Assembly (NCBI GenBank): GCA_009838075.1
Contig: VXSG01000109.1
Span: forward strand, 1-44,125
DNA length: 44,125 nucleotides
From: Boseongicola sp. SB0665_bin_10
GTDB taxonomy: Bacteria > Pseudomonadota > Alphaproteobacteria > Rhodobacterales > Rhodobacteraceae
Reading direction: 5' to 3'
How positions within the stretch are numbered: position 1 is the first letter of the stretch; each line of letters starts with the position of its first letter. Shown in pieces: positions 38,686 to 44,125 of the stretch. The translations under genes were made by a program, and so were the position numbers. A model generated the notes under the pieces. It worked only from the letters and a program-made list of their open reading frames with translations. It ran no database searches and was not told the DNA's origin.

Positions 38686-39071
38686 GGAAAGACCCTGGCC
38701 AAATCCGCAATCCCGTTCAACAATCCTGGTCAGACTGTGACGGCCAGCCGCCGTCTGCCTCGCTGGCAGCCTGCCGAACTTCAGGCAACAGCCCGACCCC
38801 GGCCCATGATGCAGTCATCAGGCCGGAAGAGCGCGGTTTTCTGGCCCCGCACGGATGATCGCTCCTGCCCCCTTGATGGCCGAAGCCACGGAACCTGGCG
38901 GCAGGCGACTTGGCGAACTCTCCGGGACGCAGGACAGTTCCTTCGCCGGCAAGGCGATGCCGGACCGAGGCCACACCCTCAACCGCCGCTGTCCGGCCGC
39001 TATGCAGGAGCCGGCCTGCATCGCGTTTCATGCCGAACCTGCAGACGCCTTCGCGCCAATGCCGGCCGCTC
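38686..39071 (-). other. 386-bp region between precursor and small membrane gene
   Basis: No intact gene is supported here. One minus-strand frame contains PPGSVASAIKGAGAIIRAG (about 38843-38901), which resembles the 'GS-P--V-G-G-LIR-G' stretch that follows the membrane helix in NHLM HlyD-like proteins. This suggests debris of that gene. The rest has no features. Confidence 0.35.
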
Positions 39072-39335
39072 CTAGTACGAGCTTGAGGTCGGAGCCCAAC
39101 CTCCGGCTGCGCCGCGCAGTTCCTCGTCGGAAAGGCGGCTGCCTGCCGGCGGCAGGACCAAGTGAAATTCGGTCGCGCTCTCTTCATGCACGTTGATGGA
39201 AAACCCTTCCGGCACCGTAAGCCCGGTGGCTTCCTTGATTGCCTCGCGCGGGTCTTCAAGCAACCTGCCGCGGAAGGCTTCGTCCTCGTCCGCCTTGACC
39301 TTGATCATGTCTTCCATTTCCACTGCGGTCTTCAT
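39072..39335 (-). CDS. NHLP-leader RiPP precursor peptide (core WAPTSSSY)
   Basis: This 87-residue protein has the nitrile-hydratase alpha-like leader used by NHLM/proteusin-type peptides. The visible features are VKADEDEAFRGRLLEDPREA, then IKEATGLTVPEGFSINVHEE, the HLVLPP segment, and LSDEELRGAAGG at the leader end. Gly78-Gly79 is the expected C39 cut site, leaving an eight-residue core, WAPTSSSY (80-87). Trp80 is the only Trp and Tyr87 the only Tyr in the whole protein. GAGGAG (39343-39348) sits 7 bp before the ATG at 39335. The transporter genes follow on the same strand and the tailoring genes lie beyond them. The frame is open upstream, but the leader homology begins at this ATG. Confidence 0.9.
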   Translation of the reverse strand: MKTAVEMEDMIKVKADEDEAFRGRLLEDPREAIKEATGLTVPEGFSINVHEESATEFHLVLPPAGSRLSDEELRGAAGGWAPTSSSY

Positions 39336-39353
39336 GGAGTCTCTCCTCAGGCT

Positions 39354-39371
39354 CTGGCGAAAATGCGCCAG
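39354..39371 (-). promoter_or_regulatory. hairpin in the precursor mRNA leader
   Basis: On the minus strand CTGGCG-CATTTT-CGCCAG forms a perfect 6-bp stem with a 6-base loop, 5 bp upstream of the GAGGAG ribosome site. It could affect stability or translation of the precursor mRNA. Confidence 0.35.
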
Positions 39372-39380
39372 CTGGCCCAC

Positions 39381-39408
39381 ATTATGCCCAGGAGGTCCTG
39401 TCATGCAA
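39381..39408 (-). promoter_or_regulatory. candidate promoter of the precursor-exporter operon
   Basis: TTGCAT (39403-39408) and CATAAT (39381-39386), read on the minus strand, are separated by 16 bp in the short gap between the relaxase stop and the precursor start. This would start transcription about 40 bp before the precursor ATG. Confidence 0.5.
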
Positions 39409-39481
39409 GGACGACATTTGCACGACTCGACGGCAGAAAGGCGTCTCCGCAAGCTGCCCACGGATCGCGTACTGCAATTGC

Positions 39482-42400
39482 CTACCGCCCGTAGTCGATC
39501 TCGGGGCCCATGTAGCGCGACGGGCTGCGGCTCCGCTCCAGTTCCCGCTCGCGCTGCCTGATCGCCCTCTCGCGTTCCATCCGGACCTTGTACGCCGCCT
39601 CGACCTCCTTCCGGACGGGCGCGTCGCGCCTGACGGTTTCCGTGATCGTGGCCGCCATCTCCCGCATCCGCCTCTCCAGCCCGGGAACCCTGTCAAGATG
39701 CGGGCCGTAGCGGTCCCTGTCGCCGAGGACATGCCGGAAATACCCGACATGGCGCGTGGCCTCGCGCTTCCACCCGGCGTAGGGGTGCATCTCTGAAACG
39801 AACCGCTCGCCGCCTTCCTCGCGCTCCTGCACTGCCTTCGCAAGATCGTCCTCCAGGCCTTCGACGCATGCCTGCGCGACCCGCATGTCGTCGCGCAGCA
39901 GCCTTTCGCGGGCCGCGAGCGCGTTCTTTCCCGGCCCCACGCACGCCTGCTGGCCCAGGTCGCGGACCCAGCTCCCGTAGCCCTCGACGAAGTAGCGGTG
40001 GCATCCCTCCTTCTCCGCCCTGTCGCCGATCTCCTCGAAGGTCCGGACATGCCGCGCCTCGAGGCCGCAGGCGTCAAGCGTGTCCTTGATGCGCACCGTC
40101 GCCCTCTCCAGCGCCTTGCGATCATCGGGAGAGATCAGCGGGTCCTTCGCCAGCGTCTCGCCCCGCTCGACCACCTTCGGGGCCGACCTTGCCCAGCGTC
40201 CGTAGCTGCTGGCCAGGCTCCTGCCGAGCGGCGTTTCCGGCCGCCAACGCGCGGCCCGCTCGACGATCCTCCGTCTCCTGGCGTCGAAACCCGTCACTTC
40301 CCTGACGCGATGCCGGATCCCGCGGTCCCTCGCCTCCAGCCCGGGCAGCCCGTCCACCATGCCCGCGAGGTCCGGGGGCAGGTCGTGCCCGAAGCCCGCG
40401 AGCCGCTCGACGAAGCGGCCGTATCCTGCCACGTGGAACGGATGGCAGCCCTGCCGCTCCGCCTCCGCCTCGATCCTGCCGAGGTCCTTGCGAAGGCCGA
40501 GGATCCGGCCCTCCGCCGTGCGCCTCCCGTTCAGTTCGGCGAGGACGTCCTTCACCGGCAGGAGACGTCCCGTGTCCAGGAGCCTGGCCGACAGGCGGCC
40601 GTCTGCGAGAATCCCCTCCGCCTCGGCCATGGCCTTGCACGTGGCCTCCCCGGGAGGCTCCGGCGTATCCGAGCAGTCGGCAATCTGCTTGAGGGCATGC
40701 CCGAACCGCTTCCACCTGTGCCGCACGCTTTCGCAGTCTCGCGCGAGGTCGGCCGTCGCCTTGGGCAGTTCTCCGGGGTGCCGCTCATCGAATTCCCGGG
40801 TCCGTTCCAGCAGCGCCTCCGTGCCCGCCAGGAAGGCGATGTCGCGATGCTGCATCGCTGCCTTGGCGCGGCGGCTCCGCCATTCCCTCTCGATCCCGGC
40901 AAGGGCGTCGTCCCGTTCGCGGGCATCACGCATGATTCCTGCGCCGGCATGTTCGAGCCGGTCGCCCAGGTCGCGCACGCGGGCGCCGCAATCCCTGACG
41001 CCCTCGGCAATCGGCTCCGGCAGCGGCCCGGGATGCCTCTGCGCGAACGCGCCGGTCCGCTTCAGAACCGCGTCGGTTCCAGCCTGCGCGGCGACGTTGG
41101 CGCCGTCCCTCTCCGCCCGCGCGCGCAGGTTCCGCCATGCCTCCTCGATCACGTCGAGATCCAGCCGGCGGACATGGCCATCGTGGTCCGCCAGGATCCG
41201 CGCAAGCTCGTCCGGCGCGTCGCCGCCCTCGGCTTCCGCACGGTTGCGGAGCCGGTCCAGCAGCGCGTCGGCCTCCTTCGCCAGGAAGGGGGAGATGCCG
41301 TCGCGCTCCGCCTCCGCCTCCAGCGCCCGCCACTCCTGAAGGGCGGGACGCAGCGGCTCCTTCCGGGAGACCTCGCGCTCCAGGTGGCGCACGGCGTGGC
41401 CCGTCGCCTCCAGCGCCGAATGCGACACGCCGATCTCCTGCTCCAGGCGGTGCACGAGCTCCTGCGTGTCGTCGGTCAGCAGCACGAACCCGTCGCGGGC
41501 CCGGCTCATCTCCACGTAGAGCAGCGCGCGGTCCGTCATCATGCTGGTCGCGTCCAGGACCGCGATCACGTTGTCCGTCGTGACTCCTTGAGCGCGGTGC
41601 ACCGTCGAGGTCCAGGCGTGGTCGACATGCCGCAGGCCGTCGTCGTCGGTCCTGAACGACAGCCGCCGTCCGCCTTCGAGCCGGATGCGGACGCGCTTCC
41701 GCCCGATCTCCGCGATCGTGCCGCGCTCGCCGTTCACGACGCCCGGTTCCCCGAGGTTGCGCGTGAAGACGATCTCGTCCCCCGCCCTCAGCGAGATCGG
41801 GCGGGTCTCGAACACGGAGACGTTGTGGGAGGCGTTGCCCGACGGCCTGAACCCGCCGGTGACGCCTCGCCGCTCCAGCGCGATCCCGTCCTCGCCGCTG
41901 CCGGTGACCCGCCAGGCCTCGCCCTTCCGCAAGCCGTAGACGTCGCGGTTCGCGACCACGGCGTCGCCCGGCCGGTAGCTCATCGGGTCCGCCGCCAGGA
42001 CCCGTGTCAGCCGGCGGTCCACGAAACGCCCGGTTTCCAGCGTCCGGCCGCCGAGGATTTCCTCCTCCGCGAGACCCTTGCGAAGGACGGCGGTGGTCTC
42101 CTCCCGCTGCGCGTGGGTCGGCGCCAGGATCACGGTCCGTCTCCGCGCTTCCGGGGGCAGCGCCAGCCAGAGCCGCGCCGCCGTCTCGGGCAGCCTGTCC
42201 GGCGGAAGCTCCTTCACGTCGGCGCCGAGGCTATGGAGCGCGAGATCCGCGTCCCCCGCGACCATGTGCGTCACGGCGGCCTTGAGGTCGACGGACCGCT
42301 GCCGGAGGATGTCGTCCATGCGGGCCGTCTCCATGCCGGCCTCCTGCAGCAGCCGGAACGGCTGTCCCGCCTCGACCGACCTCAATTGGAGCCTGTCGCC

Positions 42401-44041
42401 GACGAGCGCGAGCCGGGAGGCCCCGAGCCTCTCCGCGACGTTCTGAAGGCTGCGCATCTGGACCGTGCCGATCATGGACGCCTCGTCGACCACGATCACG
42501 GCGCCCCGGAACCGCTCGCGGGCCTCCCGGAGCTCCGGGCCGTCGGCGTCGCCGAGGTCCCCGTAGCGCGCGAGCATCCACTGGAGCGTGCTCGTGCCGA
42601 TCCCGGCCTCCAGGGCCATGACGCGGGCCGCCGCCGAGGACGGGGCGAGGCCGATCACCGGGCGGTCCCCGGCGAGGCGGACGACCTCCTTCAGCATGCG
42701 GGTCTTGCCGGTGCCCGCGAATCCCTGCACGCCGACGATGCTGTCGTTGGACAGCAGGATCGTCCGGACCGCGTCCCGCTGCCCGTCGGTCAGCGAAGTC
42801 GCGTCAAGCCGGGCGGCGACGGCCCCTTCGTCGGCCAGCGGTGCGGCCTTGTCCCGGCCTTCCCGCATGGCTGCGATCACGTCGCGTTCCGCCTCGAGCG
42901 TCTGTCGCGTCGTCAGGTCGCCGGACCTCGTGTCCACCAGGTTCCTGTCATCCCGGAGTCTGTCGATGGCCGCCTCCAGCTCCCCGTGCGAATGCCGGCC
43001 CGGATCGCGTCCCAGCGCGGCGGCGAGCAGGTCCGTCCGCCTGAAGACGCACTGCCGCTCCTCAAGGTGCGCCGTCGCCTGCCAGACGGCCTCCAGCGGC
43101 GACAGCCTCGGCTGCTCCGGCGTCCGCTCGGGGCGTGCCTTCCGGTCCCTCCGTGCCTCGACAAGACCGAGCGCCTCGGCCCGCTGCCGCCAGAGCTTCA
43201 CGAGTTCGCCCTTGACCGGCTCAACCTTTTTGCCCCGTGTCGCGAGGGTCGCCGCCTGCGCGTTCGCGGTCGTGTACTCCAGGCCCTCGCTCTCCATGTG
43301 TTTCAGGATGTCCTGCCGCCGCGTCGAGAACGCCTCAAGCCACTCCCGCGACCAGCCGGCGATCTCGAAGCTCGGCAGCCCGCCAACCGTCGTCGGCACC
43401 AGCTCGTAGCCGAGATCCCTGAGCCGCCGCGCCAGGTCGTTGCGGTACCAGGCGCCGAACACGCGCCGGTTGCGCCTGAGCAGCGTCGGCTCGACGCTGC
43501 GCCACTCGCCGCTCCTGTTGCGCGTCATGTTCGCGACGACGGCGTGCGTGTGGAACTGCGGGTCGTTGTTGCGGCTCGCCATGTGCCGGAACGTCGCCGC
43601 GATCATCCCGTCCGCCGCCTCGCGCGGCCTCCGTCCCGTCGCCGGGTCGTATCCCCTGGTCTGGAGGTGCTCGCGCTCGATCCAGTCGAGCGTCGCGCGG
43701 ACGGCCTCGTCATGGGCGTGCATCACCGCCCGCCTGCCGTGGTAGAGCGCCTCCAGCGAGACCGACTTCGGCGCCGAGAACGTCATGTCCCAGCCGGGAC
43801 GGTGCTGGCGCTCCCCGTCGATGACGCGGCCCAGCATGACGTCCGTGCCGGGCACGTGGCCGGACAGGATCGAGATGAACCTGCGCTTGCCGACGCGCTG
43901 GCCGAGCCCAAGGGCCTCGGCGCCCTCGCCGTGCCAGCGGTTGGCGGAGCGGTGGGAGCCGTCGTTCCGCGCGAGGTACTCGTGCAGGAAGTAGCCGAAG
44001 GTCTGCTCGGCGCTGGCAAGCTGGCGCGGGCCGGAGAGCAT
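39482..44041 (-). CDS. MobF-family conjugative relaxase/helicase (TraA/TrwC-like)
   Basis: This 1,519-residue protein nicks and unwinds DNA at oriT during conjugation. The N-terminal relaxase domain has candidate nucleophile tyrosines Tyr17 and Tyr22, DMTFSAPKSVSLE (85-97), and the HUH-type motif FRHMASRNNDPQFHTHAVVAN with metal-binding His153, His164 and His166. A RecD-like helicase follows with Walker A GFAGTGKT, Walker B VIVVDEASMIG and a late motif STVHRAQGVT. The last 550 residues are charged and helical, typical of alphaproteobacterial members. It is complete. Its start overlaps the stop of the upstream gene (TGATG). The long antisense frame across it is a composition shadow. Confidence 0.93.
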   Translation of the reverse strand: MLSGPRQLASAEQTFGYFLHEYLARNDGSHRSANRWHGEGAEALGLGQRVGKRRFISILSGHVPGTDVMLGRVIDGERQHRPGWDMTFSAPKSVSLEALYHGRRAVMHAHDEAVRATLDWIEREHLQTRGYDPATGRRPREAADGMIAATFRHMASRNNDPQFHTHAVVANMTRNRSGEWRSVEPTLLRRNRRVFGAWYRNDLARRLRDLGYELVPTTVGGLPSFEIAGWSREWLEAFSTRRQDILKHMESEGLEYTTANAQAATLATRGKKVEPVKGELVKLWRQRAEALGLVEARRDRKARPERTPEQPRLSPLEAVWQATAHLEERQCVFRRTDLLAAALGRDPGRHSHGELEAAIDRLRDDRNLVDTRSGDLTTRQTLEAERDVIAAMREGRDKAAPLADEGAVAARLDATSLTDGQRDAVRTILLSNDSIVGVQGFAGTGKTRMLKEVVRLAGDRPVIGLAPSSAAARVMALEAGIGTSTLQWMLARYGDLGDADGPELREARERFRGAVIVVDEASMIGTVQMRSLQNVAERLGASRLALVGDRLQLRSVEAGQPFRLLQEAGMETARMDDILRQRSVDLKAAVTHMVAGDADLALHSLGADVKELPPDRLPETAARLWLALPPEARRRTVILAPTHAQREETTAVLRKGLAEEEILGGRTLETGRFVDRRLTRVLAADPMSYRPGDAVVANRDVYGLRKGEAWRVTGSGEDGIALERRGVTGGFRPSGNASHNVSVFETRPISLRAGDEIVFTRNLGEPGVVNGERGTIAEIGRKRVRIRLEGGRRLSFRTDDDGLRHVDHAWTSTVHRAQGVTTDNVIAVLDATSMMTDRALLYVEMSRARDGFVLLTDDTQELVHRLEQEIGVSHSALEATGHAVRHLEREVSRKEPLRPALQEWRALEAEAERDGISPFLAKEADALLDRLRNRAEAEGGDAPDELARILADHDGHVRRLDLDVIEEAWRNLRARAERDGANVAAQAGTDAVLKRTGAFAQRHPGPLPEPIAEGVRDCGARVRDLGDRLEHAGAGIMRDARERDDALAGIEREWRSRRAKAAMQHRDIAFLAGTEALLERTREFDERHPGELPKATADLARDCESVRHRWKRFGHALKQIADCSDTPEPPGEATCKAMAEAEGILADGRLSARLLDTGRLLPVKDVLAELNGRRTAEGRILGLRKDLGRIEAEAERQGCHPFHVAGYGRFVERLAGFGHDLPPDLAGMVDGLPGLEARDRGIRHRVREVTGFDARRRRIVERAARWRPETPLGRSLASSYGRWARSAPKVVERGETLAKDPLISPDDRKALERATVRIKDTLDACGLEARHVRTFEEIGDRAEKEGCHRYFVEGYGSWVRDLGQQACVGPGKNALAARERLLRDDMRVAQACVEGLEDDLAKAVQEREEGGERFVSEMHPYAGWKREATRHVGYFRHVLGDRDRYGPHLDRVPGLERRMREMAATITETVRRDAPVRKEVEAAYKVRMERERAIRQRERELERSRSPSRYMGPEIDYGR

Positions 44042-44125
44042 CAGGCGGCCTCGAAGGCGGGCAGGGCGGGAAGGGCGAACCCGGTCATGAAATTCCGCAG
44101 CCCCTTAGGCCAGCAATGAAGCCCC
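44041..44125 (-). CDS. 3' end of a gene upstream of the relaxase (partial)
   Basis: The minus-strand frame is open from the window edge and ends MTGFALPALPAFEAA at a TGA that overlaps the relaxase ATG (TGATG at 44039-44043). The overlap suggests a co-translated partner in the mobilisation operon. Only about 27 codons are visible and no family can be named. Confidence 0.5.
   Translation of the reverse strand, partial: GLHCWPKGLRNFMTGFALPALPAFEAA

Noticed and set aside
39998-44119. 1,373-codon plus-strand frame opposite the relaxase
   Set aside because: The minus-strand gene has the relaxase and helicase motifs. The plus frame is a composition shadow in very GC-rich DNA.

Overview
The window reads as a piece of a high-GC alphaproteobacterial chromosome, most likely from the Rhodobacterales (Roseobacter-like). 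Three things point there: a yajC-secD-secF-Mth938-ccmA-ccmB gene order, a DUF6314 gene, and a corrinoid methyl-transfer operon (pterin-binding methyltransferase, MetF-like reductase, small 'virulence factor' protein, RamA/RACo-like ASKHA activator) of the kind linked to split methionine synthase in Phaeobacter. The assignment is inference from gene content.

Positions 1-16.5 kb are ordinary housekeeping DNA: the N-terminal two thirds of glutamate synthase gltB (minus strand, running off the left edge), the corrinoid operon (3.2-7.9 kb, minus), yajC-secD-secF with a TauE-type permease, an Mth938 protein and ccmAB (8.1-13.6 kb, plus), then bioY, DUF6314 and DUF3179 genes. Positions 16.5-23.8 kb are looser. 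They hold a KamA-like radical SAM gene flanked by two copies of a roughly 250-bp MITE-like repeat, an EamA transporter, a small DNA-binding-type gene, a decayed serine recombinase fragment, an AbiEii-type nucleotidyltransferase and tRNA-Ser(CGA).

From about 25.9 kb to the right edge the DNA looks like a mobilizable element. An MMPL/RND transporter gene is cut off at 25,910. It is followed by a palindrome-rich stretch, four small relaxosome-type genes (two of them a recent tandem duplicate) and, at the far end, a complete MobF (TraA/TrwC-like) relaxase.

Between these mobilisation genes lies the most interesting content: an apparently undescribed halogenated-peptide (RiPP) cluster. It has a flavin-dependent tryptophan halogenase with intact catalytic residues, a CmcJ/NvfI-type oxygenase, a SAM methyltransferase, a 356-residue protein of unknown family, the two NHLM-type ABC exporters (one with a C39 leader peptidase), a 55-residue membrane protein matching only the N-terminus of the NHLM HlyD-like subunit, and an 87-residue nitrile-hydratase-leader (NHLP) precursor. 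The precursor ends GG|WAPTSSSY. Its only Trp is the first residue after the Gly-Gly site and its only Tyr is the last residue, so the halogenase has one obvious indole target. The inferred order of events is halogenation, oxidation and/or methylation of the short core while the leader is attached, then leader removal and export by the NHLM transporters.
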